40,360 nucleotides of DNA from M3007 sp046296435 (GTDB lineage: Bacteria > Bacteroidota > Bacteroidia > Chitinophagales > Saprospiraceae). Shown here one piece after another: positions 7,145 through 15,349 of this stretch (its first letter is position 1; every line of letters starts with the position of its first letter). Below the pieces are notes generated by a model, which was not told the origin of the DNA, ran no database searches, and saw only the letters and a program-made list of their open reading frames with translations. The stretch is taken from positions 1-40,360 of the forward strand of contig JBKBLI010000030.1 of NCBI GenBank assembly GCA_046296435.1, written 5' to 3'. A program made the position numbers and the translations under genes.

Positions 7145-9154
7145 ATGAACAGATTAACGACGGCGGTTGCGGCCGTTTGGCTTTCGATCGGAGCCTTAGG
7201 CGTGCTGGGCATTGAAAACAAGGGCAGGGTTTCGGCTTTTCACGGCGAGGCTGAGCGGGCTTTTTTGAAGGCGCATTTGGACGCTTTTTTTCCAAACAAA
7301 TACGGCTCTTTTCACGCGCTGAACGGCAATCCGGTCGATTCGAGTATTTTATTCCCGGTGGCTAAGACTTGCGGCGGCTGCCATGGTTATGATTCGACTG
7401 GACTGGCTATGCACACCAATTCGGATGTGGATATCAATTTCTACGACGCCTGGCGGAGTTCGATCATGGCCAATAGCGCCAAAGATCCGTTTTGGCGCGC
7501 AAAAGTGACGCATGAGTCTTTGGTCAATCCGGCGCACAGCGAGGCCTTGCAAGACAAATGTACGTCTTGTCATGCGCCTGCCGGGCATGTGCAGTCCAAA
7601 CATACGGGCAAAAAGGCGCATTACACCCTGACAGATTTGTATCAAGATCCGCAAGGGCTTGACGGGGTGACCTGCCAGACCTGCCATGCCATGGCTCCCG
7701 GCGATTTGGGCAGCCTGCATTCGGGGCAGTTGAATTACGATTTTAACTACATTCGCGTGGCTTATGGCCCGTTTGAGAATATTTTCGCGGCGCCGATGCA
7801 CCAGTTTGTGGGCATCACGCCCAAGTACGGAGACCATATCCTCGACGCCGGTTTGTGCGCGGGCTGCCATACGCTGCTGACCCAATCGGTTGATCTGAGC
7901 GGGCAGTACACCGGCGCGACTTTTGTTGAGCAGGCCACCTATCACGAGTGGCTAAACTCGCGCTACGAGACTTCGCGCGACAACCTGAGTTGTCAAAGTT
8001 GTCATTTGCCGCAGATCCCCGACGGCGTGGTTTTGTCAAGCGGTTACCAGTTGCTCGTGCCGCGTTCGCCCATAGGTCTGCACCAGATGGCGGGAGCCAA
8101 CGCCACAATGCTGCGCCTGATGCGGTCGAATATCCAGCCGCTGGGCATCAATGCCTTGCCCGAACACTTTGACAGCACCCTGAGCGCCACGCTGCGCATG
8201 CTCCGCGAAAAAACGCTCGACCTCAGCCTCGACCCGCGACAGACGACGGGCGACACGGCCAAGGTCGCCATCCGGCTGCTCAACAAGGCGGGGCATAAAT
8301 TTCCCTCCGGGTATCCGGCCCGGCGCGCATGGGTTGAGATCGTCGTGCGCAACGAGGCCGGTCAGACGGTGTTGCACTCCGGTGATATGAACGCCGATTA
8401 CACGCTGAAGGACGAGGACCCGCATTTCGAACCGCATCATCGGGTGATCGACCGTCCGGACAAGGTGCAGATCTATGAACTGGTAACCGGCGACGTGAAC
8501 GGACAGTTCACAACGGTGCTGGAGCGCGCGCACGTAGCGCTCAAAGACAACCGCCTGCCGCCGCAGGGCTTCAGCAAGTCGCATCCGGCGTATGACACGA
8601 CCCGAATAGCCGGCGGCGCGCTCTACGATCCGGATTTCAACGTATCGGAGAGCGGGGCGGAAGGCAGCGGCGCGGATATACTTTGGCTGCACGTTCCGAT
8701 CGACGGCTACAAGGGCAAATTGGCGATAAAGGTCCGGGTGTGGTACCAGAGTATGCCGCCCAAGTGGCTTGCGCCCATGTTTGCGTTCAACTCGCCGGAG
8801 ATTCTGTCATTCAAAAGCATGTGGGATGAGGCCGACCAGTCGCCGACGCTGGTAGCCGAAGCTGAAGCTGAGGTATCGGTCAGTCCGGTAAGCGCTCCCG
8901 TTCCTTCGCCTGCATCCCTTGCCCTTTCGCTGGCTCCCAATCCTAGTTCTGACGGCAGCGTGACGCTATCGGTTGCGGGCGGCGCCCGTTTGTTGGCTGC
9001 CGAGATATGGGATGCGCGGGGCGTTTTGGTCTATCGGCGCGAGTGGTCGGCGGTATCGGAAGCGCGGTTGGATCAGCCCCTTCGCTCCGGAGTGTATTAC
9101 CTGCGCGCGCAAACTTCGTTGGGGGCGGTCACGCGCAAGTTTGTCGTGCATTGA
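7145..9154 (+). CDS. Secreted pentaheme c-type cytochrome with T9SS C-terminal sorting domain
   Basis: The 669-residue protein begins with a signal peptide (MNRLTTAVAAVWLSIGALG). Five CxxCH heme-binding motifs follow: CGGCH at 76-80, CTSCH at 139-143, CQTCH at 177-181, CAGCH at 238-242 and CQSCH at 283-287. Many extra His residues could act as distal ligands. The centre is heme-free and beta-rich (GHKFPSGYPARRAWVEIVV). The last 75 residues or so are a T9SS type A sorting domain (LSLAPNPSSDGSVTLSV through SGVYYLRAQ to KFVVH), so the mature protein should cross the outer membrane and be attached to the cell surface or released. The ATG at 7145 is chosen because the promoter lies at 7117-7124. 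It probably works in electron transfer; the partner and substrate are unknown. Confidence 0.9.
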   Translation: MNRLTTAVAAVWLSIGALGVLGIENKGRVSAFHGEAERAFLKAHLDAFFPNKYGSFHALNGNPVDSSILFPVAKTCGGCHGYDSTGLAMHTNSDVDINFYDAWRSSIMANSAKDPFWRAKVTHESLVNPAHSEALQDKCTSCHAPAGHVQSKHTGKKAHYTLTDLYQDPQGLDGVTCQTCHAMAPGDLGSLHSGQLNYDFNYIRVAYGPFENIFAAPMHQFVGITPKYGDHILDAGLCAGCHTLLTQSVDLSGQYTGATFVEQATYHEWLNSRYETSRDNLSCQSCHLPQIPDGVVLSSGYQLLVPRSPIGLHQMAGANATMLRLMRSNIQPLGINALPEHFDSTLSATLRMLREKTLDLSLDPRQTTGDTAKVAIRLLNKAGHKFPSGYPARRAWVEIVVRNEAGQTVLHSGDMNADYTLKDEDPHFEPHHRVIDRPDKVQIYELVTGDVNGQFTTVLERAHVALKDNRLPPQGFSKSHPAYDTTRIAGGALYDPDFNVSESGAEGSGADILWLHVPIDGYKGKLAIKVRVWYQSMPPKWLAPMFAFNSPEILSFKSMWDEADQSPTLVAEAEAEVSVSPVSAPVPSPASLALSLAPNPSSDGSVTLSVAGGARLLAAEIWDARGVLVYRREWSAVSEARLDQPLRSGVYYLRAQTSLGAVTRKFVVH

Positions 9155-9204
9155 GGTTTTGATTTTTTTCGGGAAAAGGGGGCGGATATAGGATGCGTTT
9201 TATT

Positions 9205-9225
9205 CTCGCAAAGGGCGCGAAGGCG
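9205..9225 (+). repeat. CGCAAAGGGCGCGAAGG dispersed-repeat copy
   Basis: This sequence resembles the CGCAAAGG(G)CGC units at 15208-15345 and lies between convergent genes just before a 10-base T-run (9228-9237). It may add to termination of the cytochrome transcript. Confidence 0.45.
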
Positions 9226-9237
9226 TGTTTTTTTTTT

Positions 9238-9270
9238 AAAAAAAAGCCCGCCCGGGTGTGGATCGCGGGC
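9238..9270 (-). terminator. Terminator of the Mrp antiporter operon
   Basis: On the minus strand GCCCGC (9270-9265) pairs with GCGGGC (9251-9246), followed by eight Ts (9245-9238). It lies right after the mrpG stop. Confidence 0.75.
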
Positions 9271-9272
9271 GA

Positions 9273-9641
9273 TCATTCGTCGGCGTCAGTATCGCTCCGA
9301 AGGGTGTGCGTATCGGTTTGGTAACGGCCCTTGAGTTGGTCCATGACCGATTTTTTCCAAAGCGGGGCGCCGATGAAGTAAGATGCGCGTCCGATGAGGT
9401 GCGCGCCTACCGGCGCGGTCAGAACCATAAAAAACACGATGGCGATGACCCGCGAGGTGATGGCCAGCGTGTTGAAATACAAGGCGCAACAGGCCAGCAG
9501 CAGCCCGATGCCGAGGGTAGCCGCCTTGGTCGTGACCGAAATGCGCAGGTATAGATCAGGCATGCGTACCAGTCCCAAAGCCGCCAGAAAGATGAGCAAG
9601 GCTCCCAGCGCGGCGAGCAGCATGATGATAAGATCAGTCAT
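9273..9641 (-). CDS. mnhG: Mrp/Mnh Na+/H+ antiporter subunit G
   Basis: The ATG at 9641 gives 122 residues (MTDLIIMLLAALGALLIF), a normal MrpG size, and overlaps the end of mrpF by 8 bases. The conserved core LGLVRMPDLYLRISVTTKAAT and the following helices (LGIGLLLACCAL, VFFMVLTAPVGAHLIGRA) are typical of the family. MrpG is a small three-helix subunit needed to assemble the hetero-oligomeric inner-membrane antiporter. It is the last gene of the operon and a terminator follows within a few bases. The C-terminus is longer and polar (QTDTHTLRSDTDADE). Confidence 0.93.
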   Translation of the reverse strand: MTDLIIMLLAALGALLIFLAALGLVRMPDLYLRISVTTKAATLGIGLLLACCALYFNTLAITSRVIAIVFFMVLTAPVGAHLIGRASYFIGAPLWKKSVMDQLKGRYQTDTHTLRSDTDADE

Positions 9642-9906
9642 TTTTTTCCCTTTTTTCCAGATAATATGAAAATGCGACCGTGCCCAGAAACGCAATCAGG
9701 GCCAGGATCATGGCGATGTCCAGGAATGTGGGCTGATTGGATACGATGCTGTATATGGCGATCACGCCAATGCCAATGGTAATGAGCAGATCCAGCGCCA
9801 CGACGCGGTCTGAGATGCCCGGGCCTTTGAGGAACCGCCAGAAGACCAGCACAATCGATGCGGCCAACACGGGCAATATGCTGTAGTAAAGAAAGGATTG
9901 AATCAT
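9634..9906 (-). CDS. mnhF: Mrp/Mnh Na+/H+ antiporter subunit F
   Basis: A 90-residue three-helix membrane protein. GPGISDRVVALDLLITIGIG is the conserved MrpF signature and is followed by PTFLDIAMILALIAFLGTVAFS. It overlaps mrpE by 4 bases (ATGA) and mrpG by 8, which suggests translational coupling. MrpF is a structural subunit of the seven-part complex and was also described in other species as a bile-salt or Na+ efflux factor. The ATG at 9906 is the only sensible start. Confidence 0.93.
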   Translation of the reverse strand: MIQSFLYYSILPVLAASIVLVFWRFLKGPGISDRVVALDLLITIGIGVIAIYSIVSNQPTFLDIAMILALIAFLGTVAFSYYLEKREKND

Positions 9907-10379
9907 CGCATGATAGATAGCAGGCGTCTTTCGAAGCCTTTTTTGATACCTTGCACAAAGGATTCCCGGTCTCGTATGTACATGGCGTGCACGTAGAGCA
10001 CGGTGCGGTCGTCAGATACGTCGAGGCTCAGGGTGCCGGGTGTGAGCGAGATGAGGTTGGCAAGCAGGGTGATTTCGAGATCGGTTTTGGCGTCTAAGGG
10101 TAGGCTGACGATGCCCGGCTGCATGTGGAATCTGGGCGTGATGACGTCGTAGGCTACTTCAATGTTGGCTTTGATGAGTTCGCGCATGAAGAAGAGGAAA
10201 AATCCAATGATTTTGATGGCCATGGTGAAATAGCGGTCGTCGCCGTTGCTTCGGCTGATGATCCACATGATAGCGAAGCTGAGCGCGAACCCAAACACAA
10301 AGTTGGGATACTCAAATACGCCGGTCAGGGCCACCCACACGAAGGTGAGCAAGAGGTTCATCAAAAACTGCGTTCTCAT
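9903..10379 (-). CDS. mnhE: Mrp/Mnh Na+/H+ antiporter subunit E
   Basis: 158 residues, as usual for MrpE. Two N-terminal membrane helices (FLMNLLLTFVWVALTG and FVFGFALSFAIMWIIS) precede a third (IIGFFLFFMRELIKANIEVA) and a cytoplasmic domain with LISLTPGTLSLDVSDDRTVL, the strongest family motif. It overlaps mrpD and mrpF by 4 bases each. MrpE supports assembly and proton uptake in the complex and is not itself homologous to respiratory complex I subunits. Confidence 0.94.
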   Translation of the reverse strand: MRTQFLMNLLLTFVWVALTGVFEYPNFVFGFALSFAIMWIISRSNGDDRYFTMAIKIIGFFLFFMRELIKANIEVAYDVITPRFHMQPGIVSLPLDAKTDLEITLLANLISLTPGTLSLDVSDDRTVLYVHAMYIRDRESFVQGIKKGFERRLLSIMR

Positions 10380-11896
10380 TGCGTTGTTTTCGTTTTAAAG
10401 ACTGCCTGAATATAGGTTTCGGGGTTGCTCAATTCTTCGGCTATGCGCAAGGATATGGCCTGAATGTGTTCGGCGCCCAAGCCAATGTATAGCGAAATCA
10501 GAGACAGAAAAACGATAGGCGCCAGCACCAGGCGCTTTCGATAGGGTTTGAAATCTTCAAAAAACTCAAACTCCGGTCGCTTACGACCTTCCGGTTGAGG
10601 TTTCCAGAAAACCTCAGCCCATACTTTGGCGATGACGTACAAGGTGATGAAACTGGCAAAAATAATACAGCCCGTCAACCAATAGCGCCCGGTATTGACG
10701 CCTGCCGAAATGAGCGAGATTTTGGGCCAGAAGCCGGATAGCGGGGGGATGCCTACCAGCGAAAATAAGGGTACGGCCAACAGAAGAGAGAGCCGCGGAT
10801 AATCCGCGTACAGTCCGCCGAGATTCTTCAGTAAGTTGCGACCCCTGATCTTGTATATCACCCCGGCGGCCATGAATAGGTTGGTCTTGACCACGATATC
10901 GTGCGTCAGATAAAAAACCAAGCCCGTGAAACCCACCCGCGTAAACATGCTCAGGCCGCCTATCATGTAGCCGATATGGCAAATGATCAAGTACGAAAAA
11001 ATCTTGCGCAGGTTGCGCTGCGACAAGGCGCCCATACCGCCCGCCACCAAGGTGAGTGCGGCAACCCAGGCAAAGGTGTCGGCCCAGAAGGCATCCTCCC
11101 TGAAGATCAGGCTAAACATGCGCACCAAGGCGTAAACGCCCACTTTGGTGAGCAGCCCGCCGAAAATGGCCGATACGGCGGCGGGCGGCGTGTGGTAGGA
11201 ATCAGGCAACCAAAAATACAGCGGAAAAACCGCCGATTTGATGCCAAAAGCTACAAAGAACAACAGCGCGCACACGCCTACCAAGCCTTTGTTGGGGATA
11301 AGCGGCATTTTCTGGGCCAGATCGGCCATGTTGAGCGAGCCGGTCAGCCCATACAGCACTGCGATCGCGGTCAGGAAAATCACAGAGGCCAGCATGTTGA
11401 GGGCAAAGTACTTGATGGCGCCTTCAATTTGCGCTTTTTCGCCCCCGATGGTAATTAGTACAAACGAACTGATGATGATGATCTCAAACCAGACGTACAG
11501 GTTGAACACGTCGCCGGCCAAAAAAGCGCCCGTCAGTCCCAGCAACAAAAACTGCAAGGTAGAAAAGTATCCAAAGCGCAGGCGCTCCGTGGTGACCGAA
11601 CCTGCCGAGAAGGTCGCCACGGCCAGTCCAGATACGGCCGTCAGCAAGGTCAGCAGCGCCGCAAAAGTATCCGCCACAAACGTAATGCCGTGCGGCGCCG
11701 GCCAGGCGCCCGCCTGCACGGTCAGGATGCCTTCGCCCCACACCCGATACATCAGCAAAGCGGCGATGAGCGTGTTGACGATATTGCCGACAATGCTGAT
11801 GTTGCGCTGCGCGCGGATGCCAAACCAAAAGAAAAGCATCAGGACAGCCAGCGCAAGCTGAAAGAGTAACGGGAGTAAAATCAGCGTTTCGTTCAT
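10376..11896 (-). CDS. mnhD: Mrp/Mnh Na+/H+ antiporter subunit D
   Basis: 506 residues with about 14 membrane helices, a homologue of the antiporter-like subunits of complex I (NuoN/NuoM). Key charged residues are in place: Glu138 in LYVWFEIIIISSF, Lys220 in FGIKSAVFPLYFWLPDSYH, and the His/Lys of the discontinuous helix (FYLTHDIVVKTNLFMAAG). These form the proton channel in the family. It overlaps mrpC and mrpE by 4 bases each. The Asp/Glu-rich loop FEFFEDFKPYRK near the C-terminus lies between the last helices. Confidence 0.95.
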   Translation of the reverse strand: MNETLILLPLLFQLALAVLMLFFWFGIRAQRNISIVGNIVNTLIAALLMYRVWGEGILTVQAGAWPAPHGITFVADTFAALLTLLTAVSGLAVATFSAGSVTTERLRFGYFSTLQFLLLGLTGAFLAGDVFNLYVWFEIIIISSFVLITIGGEKAQIEGAIKYFALNMLASVIFLTAIAVLYGLTGSLNMADLAQKMPLIPNKGLVGVCALLFFVAFGIKSAVFPLYFWLPDSYHTPPAAVSAIFGGLLTKVGVYALVRMFSLIFREDAFWADTFAWVAALTLVAGGMGALSQRNLRKIFSYLIICHIGYMIGGLSMFTRVGFTGLVFYLTHDIVVKTNLFMAAGVIYKIRGRNLLKNLGGLYADYPRLSLLLAVPLFSLVGIPPLSGFWPKISLISAGVNTGRYWLTGCIIFASFITLYVIAKVWAEVFWKPQPEGRKRPEFEFFEDFKPYRKRLVLAPIVFLSLISLYIGLGAEHIQAISLRIAEELSNPETYIQAVFKTKTTQ

Positions 11897-12249
11897 TCTT
11901 CTTCGTCTTCTGTCAGGTGAATTTGGTCCAGGTCGTCGGTTTGCGTCACGGCATAAGCCCGTTTGATCAGCACAATGGCAAACGACTGCAACCCAAAGCT
12001 AATCACAATCGCCGTCAGGATCAGGGCCTGTGGCACAGGATCGGCATATGCGTCAGCAAAGAATTTGAGTTCCGAAGGGATAATCGGCGGTTTGCCCTTG
12101 GCAATGCGGCCCAAGAGAAAAATCAATAAGTTGGCGCCGTTGCCCAACAAGATCAAGCCGATGATCAGCTTGACAAAACTGCGGCGCAAGATCATAAACA
12201 CCCCTGCCGCATACAGCACCCCTGTCATCAGAGCCAAAAGTATCTCCAT
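11893..12249 (-). CDS. mnhC: Mrp/Mnh Na+/H+ antiporter subunit C
   Basis: 118 residues, three helices, homologous to NuoK of complex I. GVFMILRRSFVKLIIGLILL, GNGANLLIFLLG and DPVPQALILTAIVISFG are diagnostic; the last contains the acidic and proline positions conserved in MrpC/NuoK. It follows mrpB by 2 bases and overlaps mrpD by 4. The tail is acidic (HLTEDEEE). Confidence 0.95.
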   Translation of the reverse strand: MEILLALMTGVLYAAGVFMILRRSFVKLIIGLILLGNGANLLIFLLGRIAKGKPPIIPSELKFFADAYADPVPQALILTAIVISFGLQSFAIVLIKRAYAVTQTDDLDQIHLTEDEEE

Positions 12250-12251
12250 AT

Positions 12252-12662
12252 CTACGCCGTTTCGCTAATGGTGAAAATGATTGTCAAAGAAGCGCCAATG
12301 ACCACCAGATAAACCCCAATGTCAAAAAACAAAGGCGATCCGACCATACCCACCACCGGCGCCGGATTGGGGAACCACAGCGCCGTCATGAAGGGCAGGC
12401 CGACAAGCAGCGGCGCGATCCCGCTCACAAAACCCAGAGCCAACCCGATGGGCATAAATATCGCCGGATGCACGCGTAGCAAGTTGCGCGTGTTGTCCAA
12501 GCCATTGGCAAAAGCGTGCAGCACAAAAGCGATCGAAGCTGCCAGTCCACCCACAAAACCGCCTCCGGGAAGATAATGCCCCCGCAGCAAGATAAATATC
12601 GAGAACAAAAGCAAGAGCGGTAAAAGATACCGGGAGGCTACGCGAAGTATCAAGGTCTGCAT
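12252..12662 (-). CDS. mnhB: Mrp/Mnh Na+/H+ antiporter subunit B
   Basis: The ATG at 12662 gives 136 residues starting MQTLILRVASRYLLPLLLLF; the longer in-frame start would overlap mrpA and lacks similarity. The loop RGHYLPGGGFVGGLAASIAF is the MrpB signature, and GSPLFFDIGVYLVVIGASLT ends the family domain. The start lies one base after the mrpA stop (12664), so the genes are tightly coupled. MrpB is a membrane subunit of the complex with four helices. Confidence 0.95.
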   Translation of the reverse strand: MQTLILRVASRYLLPLLLLFSIFILLRGHYLPGGGFVGGLAASIAFVLHAFANGLDNTRNLLRVHPAIFMPIGLALGFVSGIAPLLVGLPFMTALWFPNPAPVVGMVGSPLFFDIGVYLVVIGASLTIIFTISETA

Positions 12663-12663
12663 A

Positions 12664-14967
12664 TCAATCCTGCGTGGGTTTGAGTTTGAGTAAGCTAAAT
12701 ACCCCGATTGCCGCAATAGTCAACACGCTGACCTCCACCAAAGTATCCGCCCCTCTGAAGTCAACGAGGATGACGTTTACCACGTTTTTCCCCTTGGCCA
12801 AAGTGTAAGCGTTTTCAGCGTAAAAAGCAGAAGTCTCCTGTCTGACCGACTCGTTGAGCACCTCCAGCGCCAGCGTAGCGATCAGCGCCCCCAACAACAG
12901 CGACACCACGGCATCCCGCGACCGGGTATATATGTTCGAAAAAGTCAGATAACGGGGCAGTCGGTACAGAATCAGGACAAACAAAATGACCGTCAAGGTA
13001 TCAATCGTGAATTGCGTCATGGCCAGATCAGGCGCGCTGTAAAACACAAACAATAAGCACAACGCATACCCCACCACGCCCAAGGCCGCCACCGCCGTGA
13101 GGCGCGAGCCGGTAAACACCGTGAACGCGATCGCAATCAACATGATCGCCAAAATGGCAATCTCGTATCCCACCAACTCGGACACCTTCGAAAAATCGAT
13201 ATACAGGCGCACCTCGGTCAATAGCCGGTAACCGGTCAGTCCGATCAGAAAAGAGAGGATAATCAGGATATAATAGCGCAGCAATCCGCTTTGTAGCCTG
13301 AGCGTGATCTCTCGGGCGAGGCCCGCAAAACCAAGCGTAATCTGCTCCATGACCCCTTTGGGCGAATAAACGGTATAACGCTCGGCCCGCAACTCCGCCT
13401 TGGCCGAAGGCTTCAAAAACAAATATAATCCGCCGCCCAGGGCCAGCGTCAGCGCGCTCAGTCCCAGAACGGTATTGAAACCGTGCCACAACTTCAGATG
13501 AAACACATAATCGCCCAGTCCGAGGGCCTGCATGGCCGGGCGTATGATCGGCGCTTCAGCCAGCCCCGGGGCCAGTCCCAGGGCCAGCCCCAACACGCCA
13601 AGCAGCAAAGGCGGGAGCCAGAGGACGATGGGCGGGGCATGGGCATGGGAGAGCGACTCGGGCATACGACCCCAAAACGGGCGCACGCCTACCACAAATC
13701 CACCCCAAAACAACAACGCCGACGTCAGCAATGCCGCCCCCATCAGCAACAAACCTTGGGGGCCTTCTCTTTGCAAAGCCGCTTCGTAGATCAGGTCTTT
13801 GCCCACAAAACCCCAAAAAGGCGGAAATCCCGAATTGGATAACGCCGCCAAAGCCCCTGATAATGCAACGAGGGGCATCACCCGCCTTAGGCCCGATAGC
13901 CGCGACAAATCGCGCGTGCCTGTTTCGTGGTCCACAATGCCCGTCACCAAAAACAAAGGCGCCTTGTACAAAGCATGCGCCAGCACAAAAACAAGCGCTG
14001 CCAAAAGCGACTCCGGCGTCCCGATCCCGATCAAAAACACCAGTACGCCCAGCGCCGAAATTGTAGTGTAGGCCAGCACCGATTTCATGTCGTTGCGCAA
14101 AAGTACATTGACCGCCGCATAGAGCATCGTGACGCCGCCGGTCAGCAGCAGCGTGACCTGCCAATACGTATGGCCGCCCAGCAACGGCGTCATGCGCAGC
14201 AGCAAATATACCCCGGCTTTCACCATCGTGGCCGAGTGCAGATAGGTAGATACCGGCGTGGGCGCCTTCATTGCCCCCGGCAGCCAGAAATGCGCCGGAA
14301 ATTGCGCCGATTTCGTAAATGCCGCCCCAAACAACATGAACAGCGCCGCCGGGTACAGCAGGCTGTGATCCTGAATGCGCAACTCCGACGCCAACATCTT
14401 TTGTAAAGAGTAAGTGCCGTAGTAATCGCCCAGCAGCACCGCCGCGCCCAGTAGCAATAATCCTCCCAGGCCCGTCACGCCCAAGGCTACTAGCGCCGAT
14501 TTGCGCGACTCAGCCTGCTCATTGTCGAAGCCGATCAGAAAAAACGAACTGATACTCGTCAACTCCCAAAAAACAAAAAGCGTGATCAGATTGTCCGACA
14601 AAACCAGTCCCAGCATGGCCCCCATGAACATGCTCAGGTAAGCGTAAAATCGGTCCAAATACCGATGGCCTGCCAGATAGTACGACGCATACCAAAAAAC
14701 CAAAGCGCCTATACCCGTGATAATCAACGCAAAAAGCAGGCCCAAGCCGTCGGCTCTGAAAGCCAGATCTACCCCAAACGACGACGACCAGCGCCATACC
14801 TGCATCGCTGGCTCGCCCGAGGCGGCCTGAGGGACGAAGCCTGCAAAGTAAACAAACAAACTTGCAGGCAATAGCGCCACCCATTTCGCGCCGCTATCCT
14901 TCACCCACGATCCCAGCACGCTCAGCACGCTGGCGAATACAAAACCGGCGAGAATGGCAAACAACAT
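12664..14967 (-). CDS. mnhA: Mrp/Mnh Na+/H+ antiporter subunit A
   Basis: 767 residues, a full MrpA. The N-terminal two thirds resemble NuoL, with Glu135 in FWELTSISSFFLIGF, Lys219 in FTKSAQFPAHFWLPGAMKAP and His244/Lys250 in TYLHSATMVKAG, matching the proton-path residues of the Bacillus protein at nearly the same positions. The C-terminal part contains the DUF4040-like helices (YSAPDLAMTQFTIDTLTVIL) and an MbhE-like end (NVILVDFRGADTLVEVSVL), which are thought to form the sodium side. It is the first gene of a complete group 1 operon in the order A-B-C-D-E-F-G, giving Na+ (and perhaps Li+, K+ or Ca2+) efflux driven by protons. The promoter is at 15046-15053. Confidence 0.96.
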   Translation of the reverse strand: MLFAILAGFVFASVLSVLGSWVKDSGAKWVALLPASLFVYFAGFVPQAASGEPAMQVWRWSSSFGVDLAFRADGLGLLFALIITGIGALVFWYASYYLAGHRYLDRFYAYLSMFMGAMLGLVLSDNLITLFVFWELTSISSFFLIGFDNEQAESRKSALVALGVTGLGGLLLLGAAVLLGDYYGTYSLQKMLASELRIQDHSLLYPAALFMLFGAAFTKSAQFPAHFWLPGAMKAPTPVSTYLHSATMVKAGVYLLLRMTPLLGGHTYWQVTLLLTGGVTMLYAAVNVLLRNDMKSVLAYTTISALGVLVFLIGIGTPESLLAALVFVLAHALYKAPLFLVTGIVDHETGTRDLSRLSGLRRVMPLVALSGALAALSNSGFPPFWGFVGKDLIYEAALQREGPQGLLLMGAALLTSALLFWGGFVVGVRPFWGRMPESLSHAHAPPIVLWLPPLLLGVLGLALGLAPGLAEAPIIRPAMQALGLGDYVFHLKLWHGFNTVLGLSALTLALGGGLYLFLKPSAKAELRAERYTVYSPKGVMEQITLGFAGLAREITLRLQSGLLRYYILIILSFLIGLTGYRLLTEVRLYIDFSKVSELVGYEIAILAIMLIAIAFTVFTGSRLTAVAALGVVGYALCLLFVFYSAPDLAMTQFTIDTLTVILFVLILYRLPRYLTFSNIYTRSRDAVVSLLLGALIATLALEVLNESVRQETSAFYAENAYTLAKGKNVVNVILVDFRGADTLVEVSVLTIAAIGVFSLLKLKPTQD

Positions 14968-15045
14968 GACAAATCGTTTTTGATGGTTCGAAACGCGCGC
15001 CGCCGTTCAGGCGATACGCGTTAGCATTTTTCGTTTCGCTGTGCA

Positions 15046-15053
15046 CAAAGGTA
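15046..15053 (-). promoter_or_regulatory. -7 element for the Mrp operon
   Basis: TACCTTTG on the minus strand matches TAnnTTTG. Transcription would begin near 15039, giving a 70-base leader before the mrpA ATG. Confidence 0.6.
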
Positions 15054-15349
15054 AGTTGTCGATCCCAAACAAACGCTTTAAATCCGGGTTTGCGCCCCGG
15101 AGAACCTATATGGAGTCGTCTTTAATTTCTGTTTTGGGGCCAGATGCTGCAAGCCGGCCGCTGGTTCAGATGTTGAGCGTTCTATCATATGCCTTGCAAA
15201 CAAAGGGTTACGCAAAAGGCGCGAAGAATATACCGCTCTTGCTTGCTTTGCGCGGCCTCTTTGCGTGCTTTGCGAGAAATTTTTACCACGCAAAGGCCGC
15301 AAAGATTTTTTACGCAAAGGGCGCAGATTTTTTACGCAAAGGTTCTGAG
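15054..15349. other. Intergenic region with a dispersed repeat, no gene
   Basis: This stretch separates the Mrp promoter from the stop of the aldo/keto reductase. I see no credible gene. The half near 15054-15105 has a small hairpin (TCCGGG 15083-15088 with CCCGGA 15096-15101) without a T-run. The rest is made of CGCAAAGG-type repeats listed separately. Confidence 0.5.
15208..15345. repeat. Cluster of CGCAAAGGCGCAAAG-type units with an inverted pair
   Basis: Units related to ACGCAAAGGCGCAAAG occur at 15208-15228, 15287-15304, 15308-15325 and 15333-15342. A reverse-oriented copy at 15246-15267 (CTTTGCG, GGCC, TTTGCGTG) pairs with 15287-15304 to form a long imperfect hairpin. Units are separated by ATTTTTTA spacers. 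A related copy is at 9205-9225. Confidence 0.6.
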
